From the NCBI GenBank assembly GCA_900544815.1, contig UQWT01000005.1, positions 1-54,269 on the forward strand: DNA of 54,269 nt, in the 5' to 3' direction. How positions within the stretch are numbered: position 1 is the stretch's first letter; every line of letters begins with the position of its first letter. A model generated the notes under the pieces. It did not search any database. It saw only the letters and a program-made list of their open reading frames with translations, and had not been told where the DNA came from. Shown here in pieces: positions 35,049-44,632 of the stretch. The position numbers and the translations under genes are program-made. This stretch comes from an uncultured Bacteroidales bacterium (GTDB taxonomy: Bacteria > Bacteroidota > Bacteroidia > Bacteroidales > UBA932).

Positions 35049-38000
35049 CTACCTTCCAAAAATTTCGTGGAGTTCTTTGTTGGAGAGCTTTCCTATCCAG
35101 TTCTCGCCTGTTGATACTGTCATCTCTGCAAGATGCTTTTTACTTTGTATCATGGCATCTATCTTTTCCTCAAAGGTGTTTTGAGTAATAAAACGATACA
35201 CCTGTACATTATTGTGTTGCCCTATACGATAAGCTCTGTCTGTTGCTTGAGCCTCAACGGCAGGGTTCCACCAAAGATCGTAATGTATTACATGTGTTGC
35301 CGACGTAAGGTTAAGCCCTGTGCCGGCAGCCTTTAGAGAGAGAATGAAAATTTTGCTGTTGCGGTCGTTTTGGAAACGTTCAACCATAGCTCCTCGCTGT
35401 TTTAAGGTACAACCGCCATGGTAAAATATAGGATCCTCATCTAACTCTTTGCGGATAAAGTGTACAAGCAGATCTCCCATCTCCCTAAACTGGGTAAAAA
35501 CGAGTACTTTCTCATTGGCATCAACAATACTTTTAAGCAGATCCAACAACATCTCTGTCTTTCCGGAAAGATGAGCGTCTATACGATTATCTTTTAGGAA
35601 TTGCGTTGGGTGATTGCATATCTGCTTTAAAGCCAGCATCATCTGCAGGATAAGGCCTTGACGTTTAAAGAGGGATTGGTTATCATCTCCCTCTATCCCC
35701 TCTATGACAGACATACAGCGTGTGAGGGTCTCATGATAAAGGGCCGCCTGCTCCGCCGTAAGAGAGGCAAACTCATTACGCTCTATTTTGTCGGGAAGAT
35801 CTGAAATAATACTTTTATCTGTCTTAAGACGTCTCATCATAAACGGTGCGGTAACCTTCTTGAAACGCTCTGCTACATGCTTGTCTCCAAACTTCTGTAT
35901 AGGGCGGGCATAATTTTGAACGAACTCCTTCTGCGAACCAAGGTAGCCTTTGTTGGTAAAATCAATAATGCTCCAGAACTCAGACAGGCGGTTCTCCACC
36001 GGCGTACCGCTCATTGCAATGTATGACTCTGCAGGAATGCTGTGAATCGCCTTGCTTTGGCTTGTATCGCTGTTCTTTATGTTTTGTGCTTCGTCAATGA
36101 CAAGCATCTGCCATTTAAGTTTCTTTAGTTTGTCTGCATCTGAGCGTACAACTCCGTATGTTGTAAGAAGAATGTCCGATGTTTTACATTCGTCTGTTGT
36201 AAGATCTCTTGACGAGCCATGATATATTGCAGTCGTTAATTGCGGGGCAAAACGGGCAACCTCAGATTCCCAATTATGCAACAAACCGGTAGGTACAACT
36301 ACAAGCGCCTTCTTCTTCTCTAATCCACCCTCCTCTTTCACCTTTTGGAGTAATGTAATGACTTGCAAAGTTTTACCTAAACCCATATCATCTGCTATAA
36401 TACTACCAAAACCTATCTTCATATTGCGGTACATCCACGAAAAGCCTCGCTCCTGATAAGGTCTTAACGTTGCCTTTATCCTCTTTGGAAGTGGAATAAC
36501 AGACTGCGAAGTAAATCTTTTGATCATATCCCGAATCTCATCTGTAAGTTCAATTGGAGTTCCAAGGTACTCACCGCTCAATGCGGTTTGAAGCAGTTCA
36601 CCGGGCTTTAATTTAGGTGTAGTATTCAGCACTTTTTTCAGTTTTGCCATTGCCGCTTCATCGATAAAGATATACTGTTCCTTAAACTTTAGCAGTCCTT
36701 TGGCACTACCAAGCATTTTGGCAAATTCATCAGGAGAAAACATCTCATTATCTATGGCAATACGCCAGTCAAATGCTAAAAGATCGATCATAGACATGTA
36801 GCCCCCGGATTCCTTCTGCTTGGATTTTAATCTTACTGTTATCTGCGGCTTGATAAGATGTTGAAGTGCCTTTGGCAACATCACATTTACGCCAAGAAGC
36901 TTTACTGCCGGAATTACCTGTTGCAGAAAGCCTGAAAACGACTGCAACGATAACAGGATACTCTGTTTTCCTCCATTGTTAATATACTGATTCAACTCCC
37001 CCACTATATCGCACAGGATAGCAAGCTGTTTTAATATCTCCACCCTTTGCAGGTCAAAATGAGGTTCTGTCATGATCTCCTCTAAAGAGTGGCTGTCTAC
37101 CAAAACATCAACTGCAAAGTCATCCTCTGCCTCCTCTATTTTAAATGTTACTTTATACTTGCTCTGCATAAAGTAACGGTCTAACCAGGAACGTATTCCG
37201 CCGGGGATATTGTTTTCTCCTATACCGTCAAAAGCATATTCTCCTCCATTAAAGAAGATCTTACAGAAACTGTTGGCATTCCCACCATGCGCCAATAGAT
37301 GGACAATATCTGTAATAACTTTGCAAACTAACGATTGCTGCTGTTGCAAATGCTCCACAACATAGCGAGTCTCCTCATCAATCATTGCAGGTTGCCAGAC
37401 GATTTGGTATTTTTTGCTTTGTATACTTTTTGCCCGCCCACGTCCTTTGCGTATGATGGTCTCGCAATATATCTGCGGTACGACACAGCCATGAGCTATC
37501 AGCTGCAGGGCACAAACCACAATGCCTCTTGCAGCCACCACCGTGGGATGATAGTCGGGAAGCATATCGGTATTGACCTCCAACAGTTGCTGATAGAATG
37601 AAGGCATAAAATTTTCGGCACTGCATGCGGCACTCTTTGTTATTCTATCGATTGATTCGTTGAGAAGCTGCCGCTTGTCCTGTAACACCTTGTCTGCTTC
37701 TTTAGCTATATATACCAACTCTTTCTGATAAGCCTCCTGAAAATTACCGTCATTGCAGAAAGCCGGAGAAGGTGGCAAAAGATTGGAAAGAGGTAATGTA
37801 AGGTCTCTCAATTGCGAATAATCCACGACAATGTTTTCATTATCTGTATTCAATGAGAATGGTTCATTATAAACTTTGTCTATGCTCTCTACCTCCATTA
37901 TCTCCGAGGAATCTGCTACGATGCCACGAGACTCCAACTCTGCCAAAAGGTCTACACCATGAAGTGAGAAGACCAGAAAAGGGTTATTGTCTATCTCCAT

Positions 38001-38432
38001 GCAGATTTTATAGATGACGGCGGCAAGATGTTTACATGGCACAGCCCAATCCGGGCACGAACAATACATCTGCAGGTCTGACCACTCTTTTGGGAAAAGG
38101 GGTATGCCTGCCTTGTCTGCCATTTGAGCAACAGATTCGTCCAATTGTCTGTTGAAGAGCTTACTCAGCACTACAGGTTGATCTCTTATAAGTTCAATTA
38201 ACTTATCTATCTCCTTATTAAAAAAAATTGGCAACACTATTGTTTCTTTATATGGGGTACGTCTGCTTCCCTTAACCTTTGCCTTAATGACATTGCCATT
38301 GAATATAATCTCCTGCACCATCCCGTTTTTTGCGTATGATGCACCTCGAGACAATCTGTTACTGTAATCTATATTTTTGAGTGCACCAAGCCATTGCTGC
38401 CCCCACCACGTTTTTCCATATTTTGTTGCCAT
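35049..38432 (-). CDS. SWIM zinc-finger / SNF2-family DEAD helicase
   Basis: 1127 aa from the ATG at 38432 (MATKYGKTWWGQQWL), the usual start of this family; 20 more codons upstream are open but unlike it. Order: N-terminal MATKYGxTWWG region, SWIM zinc finger CSCPDWAVPCKHLAA (CxCx_nCxH), a middle region, then an SNF2 ATPase with IIADDMGLGKTLQV (motif I), VIDEAQNIKN (motif II), MSGTPVENRL (III), and the C-terminal helicase lobe with KAAGTGLNLTSATHVIHYD and QATDRAYRIGQ. It probably remodels or moves along DNA; the biological role of these large bacterial SNF2 proteins is unsettled. A motif copy at 35787-35798 encodes LPDK. Confidence 0.92.
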   Translation of the reverse strand: MATKYGKTWWGQQWLGALKNIDYSNRLSRGASYAKNGMVQEIIFNGNVIKAKVKGSRRTPYKETIVLPIFFNKEIDKLIELIRDQPVVLSKLFNRQLDESVAQMADKAGIPLFPKEWSDLQMYCSCPDWAVPCKHLAAVIYKICMEIDNNPFLVFSLHGVDLLAELESRGIVADSSEIMEVESIDKVYNEPFSLNTDNENIVVDYSQLRDLTLPLSNLLPPSPAFCNDGNFQEAYQKELVYIAKEADKVLQDKRQLLNESIDRITKSAACSAENFMPSFYQQLLEVNTDMLPDYHPTVVAARGIVVCALQLIAHGCVVPQIYCETIIRKGRGRAKSIQSKKYQIVWQPAMIDEETRYVVEHLQQQQSLVCKVITDIVHLLAHGGNANSFCKIFFNGGEYAFDGIGENNIPGGIRSWLDRYFMQSKYKVTFKIEEAEDDFAVDVLVDSHSLEEIMTEPHFDLQRVEILKQLAILCDIVGELNQYINNGGKQSILLSLQSFSGFLQQVIPAVKLLGVNVMLPKALQHLIKPQITVRLKSKQKESGGYMSMIDLLAFDWRIAIDNEMFSPDEFAKMLGSAKGLLKFKEQYIFIDEAAMAKLKKVLNTTPKLKPGELLQTALSGEYLGTPIELTDEIRDMIKRFTSQSVIPLPKRIKATLRPYQERGFSWMYRNMKIGFGSIIADDMGLGKTLQVITLLQKVKEEGGLEKKKALVVVPTGLLHNWESEVARFAPQLTTAIYHGSSRDLTTDECKTSDILLTTYGVVRSDADKLKKLKWQMLVIDEAQNIKNSDTSQSKAIHSIPAESYIAMSGTPVENRLSEFWSIIDFTNKGYLGSQKEFVQNYARPIQKFGDKHVAERFKKVTAPFMMRRLKTDKSIISDLPDKIERNEFASLTAEQAALYHETLTRCMSVIEGIEGDDNQSLFKRQGLILQMMLALKQICNHPTQFLKDNRIDAHLSGKTEMLLDLLKSIVDANEKVLVFTQFREMGDLLVHFIRKELDEDPIFYHGGCTLKQRGAMVERFQNDRNSKIFILSLKAAGTGLNLTSATHVIHYDLWWNPAVEAQATDRAYRIGQHNNVQVYRFITQNTFEEKIDAMIQSKKHLAEMTVSTGENWIGKLSNKELHEIFGR

Positions 38433-38516
38433 TCTTATCTGTTTTATCTTTTTGCTATGGACAAAAATAGTTAAAATCTCACATGTATCCATTTATTAAG
38501 TAAGCGTTAAAAATAA

Positions 38517-38671
38517 GTTCGCTTTCGCGCAGCTTTTCCTCGCCATGGCAAAGCTCAAGCAAGTTTGCTTTGCTTATATGGCTTAAGGAAAAGGTTCGCT
38601 TTCGCGCAGCTTTTCCTCGCCATGACAAAGCTCAAACAAGTTTGTCTTTGCTCATTTGGCTTACGGAAAAG
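38517..38671. repeat. Two 77-bp tandem hairpin units
   Basis: GTTCGCTTTCGCGCAGC begins copies at 38517 and 38594 (period 77). Each unit can fold: TTTTCCT-GCCAT-CAAAGC against GCTTTG-ATGGC-AGGAAAA. A few substitutions separate them. The rest of 38433-38790 shows nothing recognisable. Confidence 0.7.
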
Positions 38672-38790
38672 GTTGGTAAAGATTTAGCAGTATTTTTGAG
38701 AAAAGACAATTAAAGATTACCAAGTTATTTTTTTAAGATTACTATAGGGCTGTGCCGTAAAAAATGAGGATAACATTATCATTTATTCTG

Positions 38791-39105
38791 TACCTTTGCC
38801 GGCCTATGACAAATAACACAATTTTGGATATTGTTCTATAAGCAGTCTGAGCGTTTTCTATAAGACGCGAGATTGCATCTTTTTAAGGTCTCTCAAAGAC
38901 AATCTTTTTGAGAGCGTGGGGTGTTTCGCACCATATTAACACACTTTTTATACAAATAAATAATAACGCACATTTTGCTTGCAAGGCTAAATATGAGTTG
39001 ACGGCAGAAAACCGAGCTGCAAAAAACCAAGCCACAAAAACGTAGCGGTTGGAAAAGCTCATAATAAGCTAACAACCAAGATGTACAAAATAAAACATTA
39101 GAACA
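38791..39105 (+). promoter_or_regulatory. TACCTTTG promoter box and 300-nt structured leader
   Basis: TACCTTTG (38791-38798) fits the -7 consensus, though no TTTG lies at -33. Transcripts from it would have a leader of about 300 nt before the methyltransferase ATG. The leader contains CTCTCAAA/TTTGAGAG (about 38891-38916) and GGTG/CACC (about 38921-38934) hairpins. I could not match it to a known riboswitch. Confidence 0.4.
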
Positions 39106-39882
39106 ATGAATAAAGAAAACAGCGAATCTGCATACGATTTTGATTTTAATTTAATAAACGATTTTTTTCTTAATGCCAAACGTCAGGGGCCCGGTAGCGA
39201 AGAGGCTACCGTAAAGGCTTTAAACTTTATAGACGGGATAACCAAGGACACCATGATTGCGGATTTGGGATGCGGTACAGGGTGCCAGACGATCTATTTG
39301 GCAAACAATACTCCTGCACAGATAACAGCATTGGATATTGCATCGGAAAGTATAGAGAAACTCAACAACACCATTGTCCAAAAGAACTTGGGTAATAGAG
39401 TCAAAGCCATAACAGGCTCAATGGACAATTTGCCATTTGAGAAGAACTCTTTAGATATTATCTGGAGTGAAGGGGCAATCTATCATATTGGATATGAGAA
39501 AGGCTTGCAGTATTGGAGAGATTATCTCAAACCAAACGGCTATATTGCTGTTACAGAGAGCACATGGTTTACCAATGAGCGTCCGGGCGAGATTAATGAT
39601 TTCTGGATGGCAGGATATCCTCAAATAGGCACAATGCCGGTAAAGATTGAGCAGATGCTTAGAGCGGGATATATGCCTGTTGCAGCGTTTATTCTTCCCG
39701 ACAATTGCTGGACAGATAATTATTACACCCCTTTGGCTCAAACAAGAAGAGATTTTCTTGCGGAACACACAGATAACCCTGCTGCAAAAAAATGGGTGGA
39801 CTTTTCCATTTATGAAGAGGAGCTTTACAAAAAGTACAGCACCTATTACGGTTATGCTTTCTATATCGGGAAGAAGATTTAA
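39106..39882 (+). CDS. Class I SAM-dependent methyltransferase
   Basis: 258 aa soluble enzyme. SAM motif I is MIADLGCGTGCQTIYLAN (about 47-64), motif II acid ALDIASESIEKLN, post-motif DNLPFEKNSLDIIWSEGAIYHIG. It resembles the small-molecule methyltransferases of the UbiE/Methyltransf_11 type; the substrate is unknown. A motif copy at 39694-39704 lies in the codons for LPDN. It stands alone behind a long leader. Confidence 0.85.
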   Translation: MNKENSESAYDFDFNLINDFFLNAKRQGPGSEEATVKALNFIDGITKDTMIADLGCGTGCQTIYLANNTPAQITALDIASESIEKLNNTIVQKNLGNRVKAITGSMDNLPFEKNSLDIIWSEGAIYHIGYEKGLQYWRDYLKPNGYIAVTESTWFTNERPGEINDFWMAGYPQIGTMPVKIEQMLRAGYMPVAAFILPDNCWTDNYYTPLAQTRRDFLAEHTDNPAAKKWVDFSIYEEELYKKYSTYYGYAFYIGKKI

Positions 39883-40045
39883 ATAGTCACTAATCAGGGC
39901 CTACATAGTTTATAGTTTAAATTAAGCTAAAGCTAACGCCAAAGCCTATGCGGGCCTTGATAGTTTACAGTGTATAGTTTACTGTTTATAGTCAATTGAA
40001 AAAAATATTAGTTTTGCAGCCCAAAAGATGTCATAATTATTACCA
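39883..40045. repeat. Repeat-rich gap (TTTATAGT and GCNTTR modules)
   Basis: Contains TAGTTTATAGTTTAAA, a minus-strand hexamer run AGCTAAAGCTAACGCCAAAGCC (about 39924-39945, given here as two overlapping parts of the run), then repeated TATAGTTTA. The first TAGTTTTG box (40009-40016) may be a promoter. No gene. Confidence 0.5.
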
Positions 40046-40053
40046 TAGTTTTG
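40046..40053 (+). promoter_or_regulatory. TAGTTTTG -7 box close to the MFS start
   Basis: TAGTTTTG ends six bases ahead of the ATG at 40060, so a transcript from it would be leaderless or nearly so. A second TAGTTTTG lies 37 bases upstream (40009-40016) and would give a normal leader. Confidence 0.4.
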
Positions 40054-40059
40054 CAGTTA

Positions 40060-41268
40060 ATGGACGAAAAGATACAGATTAAAGAGAATATGTCTTTAAA
40101 GAATTGGATTACGCTAACAGGCCTCACATTGGCCGCTTTCGTATTCAATACGTCTGAGTTTATACCAATAGCTCTGCTATCTGATATTCAGGCAGACTTT
40201 AGCATAACAGAGGCCAAAGCCGGCATGCTTATCTCCGTATATGCCTGGATGGTAATGCTCCTCTCTCTGCCTTTAATGATTATGGCATCTAAAGTTGAGC
40301 TTAGAAGGCTTATGCTTTGGTTGGTTGCTCTGTTTGCAGGATTCCAAATAACCTCTTTTCTGTCAACAGGCTACTATATGCTTATGGCATCGAGAATTGG
40401 CGTTGCATGCACCCATGCCATCTTCTGGTCTATTGTCTCTGTCATTGCCGTCCGTATTGTCCCTGCAAAATACAGTTCCGTAGCGCTAAGCTCGGTTGTA
40501 ACAGGTTCATCACTTGCAATGGTATTAGGATTGCCTATAGGCAGGATAATAGGCTTGCAGATTGGATGGAGAATGACCTTTCTCAGCATAGGGATCTTTG
40601 CAATCCTTACATTCATCTACCTGTTGAGTACACTTCCTGCGCTTCCGGCAAAGGACAGATTCTCGGTTAAGGAGCTACCTGCACTTCTAAAGAACAGGAC
40701 ATTGATAAATATGTACATATTTACGCTGATGGTGGCAACCTCTTTCTTCATAAGCTACAGTTACATAGAGCCATTCTTGGGGCAGGTTGCACAGATGTCT
40801 GACCAATGGATAACATACACTCTTATGATATTTGGTGTTGCAGGTTTTATTGGAAGCGTAGCTTTTTCGCTGTTTTACACAAAGGACAGATTCCGTTTTA
40901 TGAACATGGTGCTTGCATGTTGCGCCGCTGCACTAATACTTTTGCTCCCCGCATCTGCAAGTATTCCTGTTACCATTATTCTCTGTGTAATATGGGGAAT
41001 AACGCAAACCGCGTACAATGTATCAATGCAGTCTGAGATTATAAGTGTCTCACCGGAAGGGACAACAGCTGTGTCAATGTCTATATTCTCCGGAATATTC
41101 AATCTTGGAATTGGTTCGGGTGCTTTAATAGGCGGATATGTATGTGATAATATATCTATCTCATATATAGGCATATTTGCCGGAGGACTTTGTTTGCTTT
41201 CATTGCTTTACTGGCTATACGAACTATGCCCTCTACTAAAGACGTTTTACATAAAAAAACAGGGGTAA
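40060..41268 (+). CDS. MFS transporter, SotB/AraJ-like (DHA1 type)
   Basis: About 402 aa from ATG 40060 (MDEKIQIKENM); earlier in-frame codons begin with TTG. Twelve predicted helices. The first holds LAAFVFNTSEFIPIALLSDI, the SEF signature of sugar-efflux (SotB) and AraJ relatives. The loop 2-3 region is MIMASKVELRRLMLW. ITQTAYNVSMQSEIISVSPEG in the second half is typical. It probably exports sugars or small drugs; substrate unproven. The stop codon sits inside the terminator stem. Confidence 0.88.
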   Translation: MDEKIQIKENMSLKNWITLTGLTLAAFVFNTSEFIPIALLSDIQADFSITEAKAGMLISVYAWMVMLLSLPLMIMASKVELRRLMLWLVALFAGFQITSFLSTGYYMLMASRIGVACTHAIFWSIVSVIAVRIVPAKYSSVALSSVVTGSSLAMVLGLPIGRIIGLQIGWRMTFLSIGIFAILTFIYLLSTLPALPAKDRFSVKELPALLKNRTLINMYIFTLMVATSFFISYSYIEPFLGQVAQMSDQWITYTLMIFGVAGFIGSVAFSLFYTKDRFRFMNMVLACCAAALILLLPASASIPVTIILCVIWGITQTAYNVSMQSEIISVSPEGTTAVSMSIFSGIFNLGIGSGALIGGYVCDNISISYIGIFAGGLCLLSLLYWLYELCPLLKTFYIKKQG

Positions 41269-41287
41269 CCCAAAAGGTGATTACCCC
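41262..41287 (+). terminator. MFS gene terminator
   Basis: GGGGTAACC pairs with GGT-TGA-TTACCCC (three bulged bases), followed by TTT. The TAA stop of the MFS gene is part of the stem. Confidence 0.65.
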
Positions 41288-41477
41288 TTTACTCTCTTTA
41301 CCCTAAATCAGCCAACACCATATTAGTTAATAGTTTATGGTTTATTGTTTAAAGTAAGTCTGTAAGTTTATAGCTAAAAGAAAACCGTTTTTCATCTTTA
41401 CTCTATAAACTATAAACTTTTATAGTGCTGTCTATACACTTTCAACTAAATAAACGCTAACGCCAAAGCCAAAGCCC
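41288..41477. repeat. Intergenic TTTATAGT / GCNTTR repeats
   Basis: TTTACTCTCTTTACCC, then TTAGTTAATAGTTTATGG and inverse ACTATAAACT runs, ending in minus-strand hexamers AACGCTAACGCCAAAGCC (41454-41471). Same modules as at 44.7 and 46.7 kb. No gene. Confidence 0.65.
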
Positions 41478-42563
41478 CTACAGATCACTCTCTTTAAGTC
41501 TCTCTGCATTCTCGGCAATCTGCAACTGATCAATAACCTCCTGAATATCACCATCCATAAACACAGGCAGGTTGTACATGGTCCAGTTTATACGGTGATC
41601 CGTAACACGGCTCTGCGGATAGTTGTAAGTTCTGATCTTTGCAGAACGGTCTCCTGTAGAGACCATTGTCTTACGCTTGGCAGAGATCTCATTAAGATAT
41701 TTCTCATACTCCATATTGTACAGACGGGTACGAAGCTCCTGCAACGCCTTGTCGTAGTTTTTCAGCTGGCTCTTCTCATCCTGACACTGAACAACAATAC
41801 CGGATGGTATGTGCGTTAGTCTGATTGCCGAATATGTGGTATTTACAGACTGTCCGCCCGGGCCTGACGAGCAGAAAGTATCCTTACGAATATCCTTCTC
41901 ATTAAGCTCAATATCAAACTCATCCGCCTCAGGAAGCACTGCAACGGATGCAGCCGAGGTATGCACACGCCCCTGTGTCTCTGTCTGAGGAACACGCTGA
42001 ACACGGTGAACACCTGATTCATATTTGAGCACACCATAAACGCCATCGCCTATAACCTTAAAGATAATCTCCTTAAATCCACCAGATGTACCCTCGCTCT
42101 GGCTTGTGATCTCCATCTTCCACCCCTTACGCTCAATAAACTTTGCATACATCCTAAACAGATCACCCGCAAAGATAGAAGCCTCGTCGCCACCGGCACC
42201 GCCCCTAATCTCCACAATGGCATTTTTCGCATCCTGAGGATCCGCAGGAATAAGCAATAACTTTATCTCCTCCTCTTTGTCCGGAAGAACAGACTCCAAC
42301 TGCGCCACCTCCTCCTTGGCCATCTCCCTAAGCTCCTCATCCTTCTCATTCTGAAGTATATCCTTTGCCATTTCATAATCCTCAACCATCTTCTTATACT
42401 TCTCGCCAGCCGTGATTATAGGACCCAGCTCCTTGTACTCCTTGTTAAGTTGGACATACTTTTTCATATCGGACATAAGAGCAGGATCAGAGATCTGCTG
42501 CTGCAGACTGTCATATTTGGTACGTAACCCCTCTATCTTTTCAATAAGGCTATTTTCGCTCAT
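41478..42563 (-). CDS. prfA: Peptide chain release factor 1
   Basis: Ends translation at UAA/UAG. 361 aa. GGQ is at 236-238 (SGPGGQSVNTTYSAIRLTH), preceded by the RF1-type stop-codon region ESGVHRVQRVPQTE and GRVHTSAASVAVLPE. The GAGGDEASIFAGDL segment is also typical. There is no frameshift site as in RF2. Own promoter upstream. Confidence 0.96.
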   Translation of the reverse strand: MSENSLIEKIEGLRTKYDSLQQQISDPALMSDMKKYVQLNKEYKELGPIITAGEKYKKMVEDYEMAKDILQNEKDEELREMAKEEVAQLESVLPDKEEEIKLLLIPADPQDAKNAIVEIRGGAGGDEASIFAGDLFRMYAKFIERKGWKMEITSQSEGTSGGFKEIIFKVIGDGVYGVLKYESGVHRVQRVPQTETQGRVHTSAASVAVLPEADEFDIELNEKDIRKDTFCSSGPGGQSVNTTYSAIRLTHIPSGIVVQCQDEKSQLKNYDKALQELRTRLYNMEYEKYLNEISAKRKTMVSTGDRSAKIRTYNYPQSRVTDHRINWTMYNLPVFMDGDIQEVIDQLQIAENAERLKESDL

Positions 42564-42591
42564 AAATATTCTTTTCTAATCTTTTAACCCA

Positions 42592-42622
42592 CAAAAGTAA
42601 GTAAATTTTGCTTCCCGACAAA
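42592..42622 (-). promoter_or_regulatory. prfA promoter overlapping a TTTGTCGGGAAGC motif
   Basis: TTTG (42619-42622), 19 bases, TACTTTTG (42592-42599) on the minus strand: a perfect Bacteroidota promoter. The -33 TTTG is the first four bases of a motif copy (42610-42622), which directly follows the uvrB stop. Confidence 0.8.
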
Positions 42623-44623
42623 CTATGACAAGGCTTCCAACCTCTGTTTAAGAGCCTTCATCTCATCCCTGAACTTGGCAGCACGCATAAAATCCAATTC
42701 AGAAGCAGCTTTCTCCATCTCCTTTTTAGCGGCAGCAACAGCCTTGGTTAACTGTTCCTTTGTCATGTGAGCCACAATAGGATCCTCCAAAACGCCATTA
42801 GACTCACGGCTCTGCTCATACGCAGAGACATCACGCCCGAGCACGTTTCGTTCTGTCTTGTAGATCTGTGTAGGGATAATATTATGCTCTTTGTTGTATT
42901 CCATCTGCTTCTCACGTCTGCGATTGGTCTCATCTATTGTTCGTTGCATACTGCCCGTTATGTTGTCTGCATACATTATGACCAACCCGTTTATATTTCG
43001 TGCAGCCCTTCCTGCAGTCTGTGTCAGAGCTGTCTCACTTCTTAAAAAACCCTCCTTGTCTGCATCCAAGATTGCAACCAAAGATACCTGAGGCAGATCC
43101 AACCCCTCCCTCAACAGGTTAACACCAATAAGCACATCAAAACGCCCCATCTGGAAATCCTCAATGATCTCAATTCTTTCCAAGGTGTCTACATCTGAAT
43201 GGATATACCTGCACCTTACCCCCATCTTCTCCATATATTTGTCCAACTCCTCGGCCATCCTCTTGGTTAGAGTTGTAACAAGCACACGCTCATCCTTCTC
43301 AACCCTCACTTGAACTTCCTCCATAAGGTCATCTATCTGATTCTTTGTAGGGCGAACATCTATAGGCGGTTCCAACAATCCGGTTGGCCTTATAACCTGC
43401 TCTACTATAAGGCCTTCGCTCTTCTCCAACTCGTATGGAGCAGGGGTGGCGCTAACATAGACGCACTGCTTTGCCAACTTCTCAAACTCATCAAACTTAA
43501 GCGGTCTGTTATCTGCAGCTGCAGGAAGCCTAAACCCATACTCTATAAGTGTCTCCTTTCTTGAACGGTCTCCACCATACATTGCCCTTATCTGAGGGAT
43601 TGTAACGTGGCTCTCGTCAATAAAAGTAACAAAATCGTTAGGAAAATAATCCAAAAGACAGAATGGTCTTGTACCGGCCGCCCTGCCGTCAAAGTAACGT
43701 GAATAGTTCTCAATACCGCTGCAGTAACCAATCTCCTTTATCATCTCCAAATCGTACTCAACACGCTGCTTAAGTCTCTTGGCCTCAACGAATTTACCTA
43801 TGTCATTAAAATAGTCGCACTGCTTTACAAGGTCATCCTGAATATTGCATATAGCACTTTTTACACGCTCTTTTGTAGTACTGAAAATATTGCCGGGATA
43901 GATTGAGATCTCCTCCACACTATCTAAAATCGCCCCGCTCACAGGGTCAAAGATCTCTATCTCCTCTATATCATCGCCAAAGAACGTTACCCTTACCGCA
44001 TTGTCTCCGTAAGCCAAGAAAATATCAACAGAATCCCCCTTCACCCTAAAGCTGCCGCGCTTGAACTCAATGTCGCTTCTATCGTACAGGCTATCGATAA
44101 GCCTGTACAGCAATGCTGTACGCGAAATATGCTGGCCGACCTTTATATTTATGGTGTTTGTATGGAAGTCTGCGGGGTTGCCAATACCGTAAAGACATGA
44201 GACACTGGAGACAACAATAACATCCCTCCTACCGCTTAACAACGCACTCGAACAGCTCAGCCTCAACTTCTCTATCTCATCGTTAATGCTAAGATCTTTC
44301 TCTATATATGTATCTGTAACAGGTAAATACGCCTCAGGCTGATAGTAGTCGTAGTATGAGACAAAATACTCAACCGCATTATGAGGGAAGAAACTCTTGA
44401 ACTCACCGTAAAGCTGTGCCGCCAAAGTCTTGTTATGGCTTAATACAAGCGCAGGCCTGTTAAGGTTCTGAATAACATTCGCCATTGTAAATGTCTTACC
44501 GGAACCTGTAACTCCCAAAAGCGTTACAGCAGGATTACCATCCTGTACCGCCTCTGTTATTCCGGCTATCGCTCCGGGCTGATCCCCCGTGGGCTTGTAT
44601 GGCGATTCTATCTTAAAATCCAT
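42623..44623 (-). CDS. uvrB: Excinuclease ABC subunit B
   Basis: DNA-damage verification helicase of nucleotide excision repair. 666 aa from ATG 44623 (MDFKIESPYKPTGDQP); a TTG three codons earlier is less likely. It has Walker A GVTGSGKTFT, the beta-hairpin YYDYYQPEAYLP, Walker B FIDESHV, motif VI QTAGRAARN and a C-terminal UVR domain (EMEKAASELDFMRAAKFRDEM) for UvrC. The partner uvrA is seen only as a remnant at 47 kb. Confidence 0.97.
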   Translation of the reverse strand: MDFKIESPYKPTGDQPGAIAGITEAVQDGNPAVTLLGVTGSGKTFTMANVIQNLNRPALVLSHNKTLAAQLYGEFKSFFPHNAVEYFVSYYDYYQPEAYLPVTDTYIEKDLSINDEIEKLRLSCSSALLSGRRDVIVVSSVSCLYGIGNPADFHTNTINIKVGQHISRTALLYRLIDSLYDRSDIEFKRGSFRVKGDSVDIFLAYGDNAVRVTFFGDDIEEIEIFDPVSGAILDSVEEISIYPGNIFSTTKERVKSAICNIQDDLVKQCDYFNDIGKFVEAKRLKQRVEYDLEMIKEIGYCSGIENYSRYFDGRAAGTRPFCLLDYFPNDFVTFIDESHVTIPQIRAMYGGDRSRKETLIEYGFRLPAAADNRPLKFDEFEKLAKQCVYVSATPAPYELEKSEGLIVEQVIRPTGLLEPPIDVRPTKNQIDDLMEEVQVRVEKDERVLVTTLTKRMAEELDKYMEKMGVRCRYIHSDVDTLERIEIIEDFQMGRFDVLIGVNLLREGLDLPQVSLVAILDADKEGFLRSETALTQTAGRAARNINGLVIMYADNITGSMQRTIDETNRRREKQMEYNKEHNIIPTQIYKTERNVLGRDVSAYEQSRESNGVLEDPIVAHMTKEQLTKAVAAAKKEMEKAASELDFMRAAKFRDEMKALKQRLEALS

Positions 44624-44632
44624 AATTATCAA

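Noticed and set aside
35049..38432. SNF2 helicase as part of a defence island
   Set aside because: SWIM/SNF2 proteins of this type are common in Bacteroidota chromosomes and its neighbours (cobO, methyltransferase) are unrelated. It also carries the host-type TTGTCGGGAAG motif.
38893..39075. 60-codon minus-strand frame in the methyltransferase leader
   Set aside because: No known similarity, no promoter on that strand, and the region has hairpins better explained as leader RNA.
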